Assembly: GCF_022682495.2 (NCBI RefSeq)
Contig: NC_071392.1
Span: 138,890,818-138,954,817 of the forward strand
Direction of reading: 5' to 3'
Source: Desmodus rotundus
Lineage: Eukaryota; Chordata; Mammalia; Chiroptera; Phyllostomidae
Length of the DNA stretch: 64,000 nt
The position numbers were made by a program, and so were the translations under genes. Within the stretch, counting starts at the first letter, position 1, and every line of letters starts with the position of its first letter. Shown in pieces: positions 12,070 through 22,822 of the stretch. Under the pieces are notes generated by a model, which saw only the letters and a list, made by a program, of their open reading frames with translations, was not told where the DNA came from and made no database searches.

Positions 12070-13690
12070 TTCCTGTCTTTTCCTTTCTGATCTTTCCTGC
12101 GTGCATCACCAGATTAAATGACCCTGAGCACAGCCTTCATCATCATCATGTTGCAGCGAGTCAGCACCTCTTCCCTTCAAGGAGGGACAGTCGCTCTGGG
12201 TGACCTATGCCACAAACACCAGTAAACCTGGTGGCTTCCAAACAGAGTTCCAAAGTGGCACCTCAGGAGAGAGCATCCAAAAGGCTGGGTCGGCCTCATC
12301 TTTATGACACAATTGTTCCCTGCATAAAGCGTCATTTGAATAAGGCTAACCTTGGGAAACTTACTAACAGAGCGTCACCAGGTGCAGAGTTGGGAGACCC
12401 AGGCTTACTCCGGTCCAGGCCACCACGTAGCTGTCTCTGGGCCTCTGTCTCCTCACTGGCGATAAGGCAATGATCGGCCTGTCCTACTGCAGCGGTAGGG
12501 ATCCAAAGACAGTCTGTGGACAATCCTCATGTACACGTATGAAATATCCATGAAGGGAATGTGTCAACAAACCTATGTGAGGGATTGTGATTAAAATCAA
12601 TGCCTTTGTCTAGCATTTGAACCCACCTTTTCTTCCCTCCTCCCTTTCATAGGTCCTGGCTTCCTCTAAGGCTAATCTCCTGTTCATGCTATTTTTATTT
12701 CATCTTCCCAGTCCCTCCAGATGCCAGCACCTCTCTCTGTATCAATGAAAATCATAGGGAGGGTCTTTGGCCCCCAAATCCAATTCATTGTCCTTTCTGA
12801 TCCAACAGCCTGGGCTGCTGATGAGCCACCAGCATGAGCAGTCCTGCAGCCTTTGGGCTTAGGTACATTGCATCGTCCCTCATCACCTTCCTATCTCTTC
12901 CCCAGAGAGGTCTGACCAGCCTGGGATATATGACAGCTCCATTGTCACAACTCTGAGGACTGCTGCCCTTGGAAGCCTAGCACCTACTCCAATTGCCCCC
13001 ATGAAAGGGAAAATGATGGACAAGCCAAGAACAAGAGCAACAGGTCAAGGAGATAAGGGCTCTGATTGAAATATTCCTTGTCAAGAGCCAAGACGTGTGC
13101 TTGATGCGAGACATCTCAGCCTGAGCTCCTTTTCAGTCCAGAATGAGGGGATTGGAGTGTTCCCTACCTGCCATGGATGGCTGCTTCCTCAGCAAACTCA
13201 AGGGCATCAGGTTCTTAGCTGCATTCATGGGACACTGAGTCAGGGCTCACCTGCCCCAGGTGGGCAATGATTATAAATATGACAATAAATAAATGCTTTA
13301 ACCTGGAAGAGCTTAACTCTAGACTTTGAACTGTAATTCTTTGTGCCTCCTGCCACAAATCTTCCCCCACCTCCCCCCACCTTCTAGAAATTAAGACTGC
13401 CAAACTGCCAATATGCCACAAAGCTGAATTCAGGTGTTTCTAATTAACTAATAAAACTTACTCTGTGAAGCATAAATAGGCATGACTGTCACTTAGGAAA
13501 ATTAACACGTGTGAAAGAACTCCAGTGGAGTGAAAATTCACATCCTAAATGGTTGACTCTTTAGTCAGTGAGGATACAATTTGAATCACAAAAATTGAGT
13601 TTTGCCACAACTTTTTTGGAATACACATAATAGAATATAAATCAAGGCCATTTGGAAGCCTGATTCCTAAGTCCTTTCTACAGCAAGGTC
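12070..13690. other. Intergenic, nothing recognised
   Basis: No gene, no clear repeat. Open frames here are short and featureless. Confidence 0.5.
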
Positions 13691-13694
13691 AAGG

Positions 13695-13860
13695 GTAATA
13701 ATTTCCAGACCTTAAGGTGCATCAGAATCACGGGAGGGCTCAGGTTCATGCAGATTCGGGGGCCTTCCTCCAATCCCACCTTATCCCTGGGGGTGGCCCA
13801 GGGATCTGTATCCTTGACCAGCTCCAAGTGCTTGGAAGCAGACGGGCTGAGCCACACAGC
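13695..13860. mobile_element. MER5-like hAT non-autonomous element
   Basis: 'aaggtgcatcagaatcac' followed by 'gggagggct' and 'gggggtggcccagggatctg' matches the body of MER5-type hAT-Charlie elements. The termini are eroded. Confidence 0.7.
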
Positions 13861-14389
13861 GGGAGGCAGGTACTAGGTCTTGAGGTGGCCATCCTCCTGG
13901 CCTGAACACAGCTGTCCCAGAGCTTCCACAGCCCGGAGGTTCATGCCTGACAACTGCCCAGTGGGAGGCCATGAGGGAAGATGCCCCTCTTCACCCAAGA
14001 CTTGGACCCCTGCCTCCTGTGACTGTGAAACCTGCACAGAGTACCCCAGATATCTAACATACAAGCCCTTCCTAGTCAATACTCATGCTCGGAGAGCTTT
14101 TCCAATTACATGGATGGGAGAACAGAAAACAGGAAGCAGAAAAAACCTGCCGAACAGCACCTGGCAGCCCACAGGAGCACATGGACAGAAGCCTGGTCTT
14201 CAGATCCCTCCGCCCGCCCTGGCTGCTCAGCCTCCGGGTTTCTGCCGAAGCTTCTCAGAGAGCGAGCTTGAGAACGAAGTAGGGTCCTGTTATATCCTGT
14301 CCTCAAACCCCGCCTTTCTCCTTTGCACTGATCACGATGGGTAACCATGCATCACTTCCTGATGTTCATCTTCCCAACAAAACAGTCGA

Positions 14390-14475
14390 CCCTGTGAGAC
14401 AGGGGCTATTCTAGCACCTACCCCTGTGTCCAGCACATAGTAGAAAGTCAATAAATATTTACTAGATGGATGGAC
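14390..14475 (+). mobile_element. L2 3' tail fragment
   Basis: 'tgtccagcacatagtagaaa' and 'gtcaataaatatttactag' form the terminal L2-type tail. Confidence 0.5.
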
Positions 14476-14904
14476 AGGCAGAAGTGACAATGGTCTGTCT
14501 CACATAATGGAAAACACGAATATTGAGAAGGAGGGGTCGGCCACGGCTGGGAACAAGTCCATGCCGTAGAGCCAGTGAAGGCAGAGGGGACTCTCCCAGG
14601 TTTCAGAGTGCGAGATTGGACCAAACAGGCTCTGGCAAGCCTTCCTTCTTAAAGCGGTCTATGTAGTTTTAAATTTTAATCGATGACTCTAGGGGATGCC
14701 GAGAATAAAAGTGATGCAACATTAGACTACCACTTCTCAAAAAGGGGCCCAGGGGTCCCTGAGGCTGCCCAGCTTTATGGTTTCACATCGCCCTCTAGTG
14801 CCCAGGATCTGTTCGTGACGTTTGAAAAACTGGGCTTTAGTTTATAGGCCTGGCTTGAGTGTAATTAGTAACTCACATATGAAATGCATTGAATCCGTTA
14901 GATA

Positions 14905-15300
14905 TTTTAGCCACTCGACAACTAATCCCTCAGTGCCTGATATGTGCCCAGGACAGTGCCAGGTGAGAAGACAGAGCAGTGAGCACGTCAGCTGTATCAC
15001 CCGCTTCTGCAGCATGTCTTACAGGGGGTGGGGCGTTCGGTGATCACACAACACTGGGTGACGTGTACAGAGTGTTAACAGAGAATACGGACCCACTTCA
15101 GGAAGGCCTCTGTCCATGCTTGAGCTTGGATTTGAAAGGTGAGGATGAATTTGCCAGGCAGAAGTGAGGAGGGTGAGGGAGCAAAGGAGGAGGCAAAGAC
15201 TTCCAGGCAAGAAAGAGCTCCAGGAGCTTGAGGGAGAGAGAGAAGGCCAGGTGCCTGGTGTGGACAAGGGCACGAAGAGAGACTGGAGAAGTGCATGATA
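14905..15300 (+). repeat. Ancient interspersed repeat, family unassigned
   Basis: 'cctgatatgtgcccaggaca' at the start and 'gccaggcagaagtgaggagg' further on give the same arrangement as the copy at 1684, here with the downstream part present. Confidence 0.4.
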
Positions 15301-16129
15301 TCATCACCCCCATCACTTTCCCATCAATGTGGAAACTGAGGCCCAGAGATGGGACATGAGCTGCTTGTGGTGACAGCTTCTGGGTAGTGGCAGAGGAAAT
15401 GAGGCCAGTGGCCAGGGGGACACTGCAGGACAGAAAGGGCTGTGGGGACAGACATAAGGCAGAAGCACAAAATGGCCTGTGGGGGAGAGGGCAGCACACA
15501 GCCCTTCCCGCCCGAAGAGAGCTCAGGAAGTGTGCGAAAGGTCATGGAGGCCTCCCTGTGCATTTGACAGGAAAGAGCAAGGTCCCAGAGGATGACCGGC
15601 CACGAAGCTACGAGAGACACAGCTCCTCCCTCAGCCTGTACACTCTGGTCTGGAAGAGCCCACTGCCCCTGAGGTGCAGCAGCCTGCCCTCACCCAGCCG
15701 CAGACAAAGTTCCAGGTCCTTGAGGGACTGGTCCTCTCTCAACCTGTAAGTACTTCAGTCCTGGGATCCTTCTGCCATCACCCTGGGGTTGGGGGGTTTG
15801 GGGGCCACGTGGACGAGCCCTGCATCCCCCTGGACCCTGCCCCCCATACCACTCCATCCGGACCCACAGCTGCTACCGAGCTGAATTACTGCCGTGTCAC
15901 TTGGTGGCCCTCTCTCCCCTTGGGACCTGCCCACAACAGGTCCCTCTGTCCCCTTCTCCTAGCCTGCCACTCACTCTCCAGGACTTAGCTTCTTCTCTCC
16001 AGAAGCCATCCAAATCCACCCCCACCACCCCCTCCAAGAGCTTCTCTTCTACACATCCCCATGGAGCACTCCCCGAACTGCACTGTGATTGCCCGTGCTC
16101 TCGTCCATCTCTCCAGCAGACCTGAGTAC

Positions 16130-16225
16130 TCAGAGGTCACGGACTATGGAGATCTCATTTCTCCTGTATCCTCAGAGTCAGCAGCTAGGAGGTGCCCAGC
16201 ACTGTTGCTTAAATAAATAAATGAA
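16130..16225 (+). mobile_element. L2-like tail
   Basis: 'tgtatcctcagagtcagcag' and 'gaggtgcccagcactgttgc' with 'aaataaataaatgaagg' look like a diverged L2 end. Confidence 0.4.
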
Positions 16226-16239
16226 GGAAAACAAATCAC

Positions 16240-16720
16240 AGCTCTTCCTCGCTTTACAAAGTTTGCATCAACCCATGATAAAGTCAAAATACACTTACTA
16301 CACCTAACCTACCCCACACCATAGCTTAGCCTAGCCTACCTTAAATGTGCTCAGAACACATATTATTGGGATATAATCCAATCGTAAGTCAAGAAGCATC
16401 TGTAGCCATCTTCTTGTTCTCACCAGAAGCAGGAGGCACAGCTAGGTGTTCTGTAGACACGATGGGATGCACAAACAAAACACAATGTGCAAAAAGCGCT
16501 GGCAACACAGTACACTGTAGAGAACTGGTTGTTTACCCCTGTGACTGCGTGGCTGCCGCTGCCCAGCATCGTGGGAGAGAATCCTACTGTATACCACTAG
16601 CCCAGGAAAAGATCAGACTTCAAAATTCAAAGCACAGTTTCTACTGAATGTGTATTGCTTTCACATTTTTGTGAAGTCAAAAATTCGTTCGGTGAAACCA
16701 ATGTAAGCTGGGGACCGTCT
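16240..16720. mobile_element. Tigger-like (pogo/Tc1) relic
   Basis: The left side has 'cttagcctagcctacctta', 'gtgctcagaacaca' and 'ccaatcgtaagtcaagaagc'. The right end has 'tgaagtcaaaaattcg' and 'ccaatgtaagctggggaccg'. These are recurrent motifs of non-autonomous Tigger-type elements. The middle (about 16410-16630) may be inserted or simply diverged. Confidence 0.55.
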
Positions 16721-17204
16721 GGACTCTAACCCAAATCACCTGCTTTTCACTGCCCTGCACTGCAGTCCTCATTTCCATCAGTCCATCATTCTCTGTCCTC
16801 TTTATCTCTAGAGGAGCTTGCTTACTGCCGTCATCTGGACCAAGAGAAAGAAAACAGTTCTGTCCCAGCCCCAGAAATGACTCATCAACCTTATTACTTG
16901 TGGCAGCTGCTGGTGTCCTCTAGCCTCCTGGGGGAAAGCAGAGCGAGAAGCAATAAGGAGCTGTCTGCATGTCAGACTTATTATACATTCAATCCACCAC
17001 CAGTACTTGTTTTCCTGGCGAGTTTCCTGCCACCTTCCACAGCATTCTGAGGCTTGGATCTCTCAGGGTGAGCCTCCAAACCATCACAGACCCCACGGAC
17101 AAAAATCCTGTGCAAAGTAGCCCCACTGCGAATCAGCTTATTCCCTAGCATGCATGAAAAGGGGGACAGCTGGTTCTGGTCTATCAGAGGCATGAGTCTA
17201 TCAA

Positions 17205-17500
17205 AGGCCTACTATGTGCCAGGCCACGTTAGTTGCTTTGGGTCCATACAGAATAGTCAGGCTCTGTCCCTGCCCTCTGCAGAGCTAACGTTCTAGCAGG
17301 AAATATAGAATCAAGCAACTTATTACATGATTATTCAATGACAAATGAGAGGTAAGCAGAGGAGGAAAAGTGCAAGGTGCCAGGAGGGCTTGGCCTGAGT
17401 GACCTGGAGTCACGTTGGAGGTCAGGGCTGCTGTCCTGAGGCTGTGACCTTTGGGATGAAAGCTGAAGGATGAGTAGGTGTTAGGCAAAGAAGGGGAGGG
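17205..17500 (+). repeat. Ancient interspersed repeat, family unassigned
   Basis: 'ctactatgtgccaggccacg', 'gagctaacgttctagcagga', 'caagcaacttattacatg' and 'gaaggatgagtaggtgttag' share the order seen in the related copies in this window. Confidence 0.5.
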
Positions 17501-17514
17501 AGTGTGCATATGCA

Positions 17515-17745
17515 ATGTGGGCATGTGAGCACATACATGTATGTGGGTGTGTGCAAACATGTGTGAGTGGGTATAGCCATATAAGTATTGTGTGTCATGT
17601 GTATGCATGTGAGCACGTGAGTGTGAGTGGGTATATGCCTCATATATTGTGCGTGCACACACATGTGTGTACATCTGTGTGCCACTAGTGTGTCATGGCC
17701 ATGAGTGCAGGTGCATGTGTGTGTCCCAAGTGCATGTGTGTCTCT
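17515..17745 (+). repeat. Degenerate GT-rich minisatellite
   Basis: Irregular repeats of 'catgtgtgagtggg', 'gtgagcacatacatgtatg' and similar for about 230 bp. Open frames on the minus strand here (T, H and C rich) are artefacts of it. Confidence 0.85.
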
Positions 17746-17879
17746 GGTAGAATCTGACATTCTTTAGCCCCTGGGCATCCTTCCCACCATACAAGTCATC
17801 ATGGTGAAGCAGACCTCGAGGCTTCTCTGCACAGAGCACTGAGCATAGTTCTCAGGCCTCTCTCAGCTGGCAGATCATT

Positions 17880-18110
17880 TCAGTAACAGTAACAGCTACT
17901 CTGTGTTAATGTGCAGCCGTCACTGTGCCAGTCACTTAAGGTGTGCTCTCTCATTCGCTCCTCCAGCTACCCCAGGATGTGGCCATGCTTACTGTCCCAT
18001 TTTGCAAAAGAGGAAACAGAGGCTCGGGGAGAAGAAGTGTCTTTCCCAAGGTCGCCCGGCAAGTCAGTTCTGGAAATGGAGTCTGTGACTCCCAAGCATG
18101 TACTATAACC
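17880..18110 (-). mobile_element. MIR SINE
   Basis: 'cccattttgcaaaagagga', 'ctcggggagaagaagtg' and 'cccaaggtcgcccggcaag' mark an antisense MIR. Confidence 0.8.
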
Positions 18111-18339
18111 CATGGAGCTCTCTTTCCTGTCACTAAGGCAAGAGACATGGTGGATCAGCCCTATGGCACCCCCTCCAAACAGTGAATGGAAAAGGTCTTC
18201 AATGAAGTCCTGTCTCGGTTCAGAGTCCCTGTGTGACCTTGGTGAAGTCCCCCAGCCTTTGTGGCCCTTGAGGATTTCCAGAGCTCTGCCATTCTATGGG
18301 GACAGCTGGGTTCCATTACCCCACACTGCAGGCAGGTGA

Positions 18340-18690
18340 CATCATCCCTCAGAAGCTGTTTCCTCATCTCCAAAAGAGAGTTCATAATGGCGCCTCCCAG
18401 ACAGTACTGTTAAAGGGATTAGCCGAGTCCATGCGTGCAAGGCACTCATCCTGGAGACCACCCCATAAGTGAGCTCAGTGCATGGTAGCTGTCATTGGTG
18501 TTGAGGAACCCAACAGCCTCCTAATGGTCAAGTGACTCTGGCAAAAACTATGCAGCGGTCGAACTTCCCTCATTCGTCAAACAGGAATAAAAATAGTACC
18601 GACTTCATAGGTGTGGCTGAGACATAAATGAGATAATGCACTCTGCACAAAGTGCCCTGCAAGTGTTAGCTAATATTGTTATTTGCATAT
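18340..18690 (+). mobile_element. Two adjacent MIR SINE fragments
   Basis: The first (18340-18510) has 'gctgtttcctcatctccaa' and 'gcaaggcactcatcc'. The second (18530-18690) has 'cattcgtcaaacaggaata' and 'gacataaatgagataatg'. Both are in sense orientation, the second clearer. Confidence 0.65.
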
Positions 18691-19534
18691 ATAGTGCAAT
18701 ATTATAAACAAGGATTATTTGGAGTCTAATTTTATTCCAGGTTAGGGCTTTAGAAGCAAATGCAAGGATATATGTGGTTTGACAGCTTTGCTAGAAATTG
18801 GAATGTCTGTAAAATTCTTTTTAAAAACCCAGACCTGGCTCATGGGTCAATGGAAAGTCCATCTCCCTTTGGCGTTGAGGCTGGCAGTTCAGTGCAGTTT
18901 ATTCTGGTGCTGGCTCACAGTTTGGTTAGGTTCAAGGCCATAATCATGAGTAAGTGATTCCCCTTGCCAAACAGTATAATCAAGGTCATATTCTAAATAT
19001 TTATACTACAAGAAACCAAGCCTGCCTAGCCTCCCAGGTTCACAAGGGAACTCACTTTGTGGAATTCATTCATTCATGCAGCTAAGAATTATTGACCACG
19101 CACCTCATGCCAGGCAAGCTGGTGGCTGATGGGATAGAACCCGTGGTCGGCCTTGGTCGATTCGGGAGGAAACTGCATCAGGGCCCTCAAGGATGGTCAC
19201 TGCTCCCAGGCTGTGCCAAGCCCCAGAGAGAACAGAGGGCTGTGTGTCGGGTGCCTCCCACAGTGTGGCCTGTCCAAGCTGGGGAAGCTCAGGGGTCATC
19301 TCAGCCAACACATGCAATTAATGGGTAGGGAAGCAGGAGCCCAGACAGAAAAAAGGAGCTACTGAGATTGCAAAGCTGGATTGGCATCCTGCTCTCCTCG
19401 CTCCTCGGTCATCAGAGTCCCCTCCCTTACCCCCAGGATTTCAGGTCCATCTCATACATAATAGAGGGTCTCCAAGACATTTTAGACCACAGACAGCCTC
19501 ACACAAAAGAAGACATCATAAGAATAAAAAAGCC

Positions 19535-19800
19535 TCCTCATTAATAACAGTATTTACCATTTACGAGGCGATTACTTGGTGACAGGTACTTTGTTAAGCA
19601 GTTTATATGCCTATCAATTTAATATGCAAAATTACCCCATTGTGTAGGTCATTATTACTCCATTCTACAGAAGAGGATGCTGAGGCTCAGAGAGGGGAAG
19701 GGGTTTCCCCATGATAACACAGCTAGAAGTTGCAGAGCCATAATTAAATTTAACTCTGCCTGACTTCAGAACTCAGACTTGTGGCCACTATGCCATGTCC
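19535..19800 (-). mobile_element. MIR SINE
   Basis: 'gaggatgctgaggctcag', 'gataacacagctagaagttg' and 'gtggccactatgcc' mark a nearly complete antisense MIR. Confidence 0.85.
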
Positions 19801-20149
19801 CTCAGTAAAACACAGGGCACGGGGTTCCAGAGTTGCCTCACCCTCCTCCTGAGCTCACCCAGGCTGGTGATGGTTTAACGCATGCAGCCAGGAAAAAAGA
19901 AGGAAGAGCAGCAGGTGAGCAGTGAAGAGGCTTGAAATCTAGTCCTAGGATTGAGCACCCACTAAGATACAGGACTGTGACCAGCTCAAGGGGAGTGAAG
20001 ATGGAGTGATGGAGAGCTCACTGTCTGGTGGGGAGATGGATGGACCGTGTACAGACTGTTCTAGTGCCCATCCCAGGCTCTGGGTGGCACCACATGCAGT
20101 GAGATAACATGTATTGTGTGACATGGAGCGAACCATTTCCTCTCTTCAA

Positions 20150-20410
20150 GAGAGGGAGCACAGTACAGCGACTAAGCCCATGGCCCTCTAGAGCCAGACT
20201 GCCCAGGGTTAAATCCTAGCTCTGCCTCTTACCAGGTGTGTGACATGAACTCATGAGGTTTTTGCACTTATTGAATGTCATGTTTTACTCCTGTAAAATT
20301 GAGATAATAATACCTATTTTCTAGTGTCATTATGAAGACTAAATGAGTTACTATTTGGAAAGCACTCAGAACAGTGCCTAACACATAGTAAACACTGTAC
20401 ATTTTTGTTA
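20150..20410 (+). mobile_element. MIR SINE, near full length
   Basis: 'ctctagagccagactgccc', 'tagctctgcctcttaccag', 'ctgtaaaattgagataataa' and 'cagtgcctaacacatagt' appear in order, in sense orientation, from tRNA-like head to tail. Confidence 0.87.
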
Positions 20411-21384
20411 CTTATTAAAAAATTATATAATTTGAATCAAGATGCTTTGGGCTATAAAATAACATAATACCTGATCTAAAGTGGCTTTAATGAGAAAGTT
20501 TAATTAGCAACTCCCATAACAAGAACTATCTGAAGAGCAATAGTTCCAGGCTCACAGATGTCCCCAGGAGCTCAGGATTTTCTCAACCCTTCTCCCAATA
20601 ACCTCTGTATATCATGGATGCCTTACCTCATGTCCCAAGATGGCTGCAACAGCTCCAACCATCACACCCTCACAAAGCCACACACAGAAACAAAGGGAAG
20701 GGGACACAGGAATCTCTCTTGAGCATATTACTTTCTTATAAGGGAGGAAAATATTTCCTAAACACCTCCCAGAAGACTTCCCTTATTATTCGTTAGCCAG
20801 AATAAGACCATGTGATCAGCCCAGCCATTACAGAAGGCTAGAAAAGCAAGATTCTGGCATTTTCAATCATTACTTAGAGCTGGGCCCCACAACAAGAAAG
20901 ATGGGAAGAAGAAGAGCTGTTCAGTGGGCAGCCAACCTGCTTTATAAGATAGTCTTGAGAAGAAAACGTGAGCAAAGTTACAGGAATACTGTGAGAGAGT
21001 TAGCCACTTCCACTACACATATGTAAGACATTGTTCTCATTAATGACAATAACAACAGCAATTCCAGTCCCTGTGCATTAGAGGTAGAGTCTACAGAAAA
21101 GCAGCACACCAGTAATTCTAAGTATTTCCCCATGGACAAGGCAGACAAGGGGAAAACAAAAAGAAGCCAACTGCCCAATAGATTTAGCTGCTAGAACCGA
21201 CATTTTACACCCAGACCCCGGGAATAGTTGGTCACCAATTTCCCCTCTCAGTTTGGCATATTATAAATAAAGTCTTGAGAGAAAGAAAATGAAGTAGCAG
21301 TCCTCTAGGAGGAAAAACTTTTATTTAGATAACACTTGGATGGGCCATTTTGTAGTGAAAAGTCAGCCCTCTGGCCGTGGTCTA

Positions 21385-21600
21385 CATCAGGGATCAACTA
21401 ACCTTTCCTACAGAAGGCCAGATAGTGAATGTTTCAGGGTGGGCCTCTCTAGCAACCACTGCTCTCTGAATAGTGCAGAAGCAGCCGTGGACCATATAGC
21501 AACAAATGAGAGTGGCTGTGTGCCAATAAAACTTTATTTATACAAACAGGAAAGGACTAGATTTGGCCCACAGGCCAGTTTGCCAACCTCTATTCCACAC
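21385..21600. mobile_element. hAT-Charlie-type non-autonomous element
   Basis: The left end reads 'cagggatcaactaacctttc', the right end 'ggccagtttgccaacctcta'. Between them are 'gaaggccagatagtgaatg' and 'caataaaactttatttatac'. The inverted-repeat ends and body fit a common placental hAT family (MER58/MER5 relatives; exact name uncertain). Confidence 0.75.
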
Positions 21601-21627
21601 GGCAAGTTACATAAGACGACAGCCTAT

Positions 21628-21905
21628 GCCAAGGGTGTCAAACTCAAGTGTATACAGGGCCATGCAGGTAATACAGAGACGGGAAGCAGGCTGGGACTCA
21701 TAGAACTGGGCAGTTGCAAAAACCAATGTTGTCATACCCTTCCAGTTTTTTCAAGAAAACCAGAAATGCAGATAGTTTCCAATTTTTAAATGTTACAACC
21801 AATGTAAACCCGATGCAGACCCAACAGAACCCACCCGCGGCTAGCACAGCTTGCAGGCAGCCGGTTTGTGACCTTTGGCCTGCAAGATCACCGTTTCTGA
21901 GCAGC
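21628..21905 (+). mobile_element. Second hAT-like relic, right end missing or decayed
   Basis: It begins 'ccaagggtgtcaaactcaag', which resembles hAT termini, and continues through 'aaaaccagaaatgcagatag' to 'gtttgtgacctttggcctgc'. The matching terminal repeat at the right is not evident. It lies 30 bp from the previous hAT element. Confidence 0.5.
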
Positions 21906-22761
21906 ACGCCAGGACAGCCAAGTACACGTGACACATGTGAGTGACATGATCCAGGAAACTTAACACAAAGCCAGTCTGACTTGTTGGGGATGGAACGCAT
22001 AGCCGCCACCGTCCTGCTCGGTGGGCAGGTACCTGTGGGAGGCCAGACACAGAGAGTGCAGCCATTAGCCTGTCTGTTCTGTAGTTCTCTTCCGACCTCA
22101 TGAATGTCCTGCTTTCTCTACACGGTGGTAGCACTGACAGTGTTCTGTGACATCGGGCACTGTGGAACCTTCCTCATACAAACCCTCCCGACATACCTCG
22201 GAGGAGCCCTGGGGTCATGGGTGCGAAAGGACTGAGCAAACCATCAAACCACATACACAACAACTGGACCGGTTTTGGGCTTCCACAGCCCCAAACGCTA
22301 CCTCAGAGGCTCCTATCATGAGTATATTCTTTAGAGGGAGGTCGAAACCCCTAGTTCCATGGCAAGTAGGATAGACACACAGCGAAAGGACTGGACCAGC
22401 TTTCCTGCTGGTACAAAAGGCTCCCCACACTGTGCCCGGCACTGCTCTGAGGGAGCCTGGACACCATATCAATGCCCGGGGCCACAGACAGCTCAGTGTG
22501 TGGCACCCTATCCTTGGCTGTCTTCAAGCCACTCGCCTATTCTGTGGCTTCTTTGCTCTTCCCACCAGTTCCTGTAAATCTGAAGCATCCCAAGTACTTT
22601 GGCGGGAGCAACTTTGTTGCCCAGCTGAGCTCTCCATCATCTTCCATCTTCTGCCTGCTCTTTGCCTGCAATCTGACCTCGTGAGGATACACTGACTTGC
22701 CTTTGTTCATCTCTCAGTAAACCATCCTCTCAGTCCCTTTAGCCATATCTTGGCAGGGTTG

Positions 22762-22822
22762 GGGGGGGGGTGGAGGGGAGAGGAGACAAAACAGAGAGAG
22801 AGAGAGAGAGAGGGAGAGAAAC
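22762..22822 (+). repeat. G run followed by (GA)n
   Basis: A run of about ten G near 22762 is followed by GAGAGA units around 22794-22822. Confidence 0.9.

Noticed and set aside
17422..17760. His/Thr-rich open frames on the minus strand
   Set aside because: Produced by the degenerate GT-rich minisatellite.
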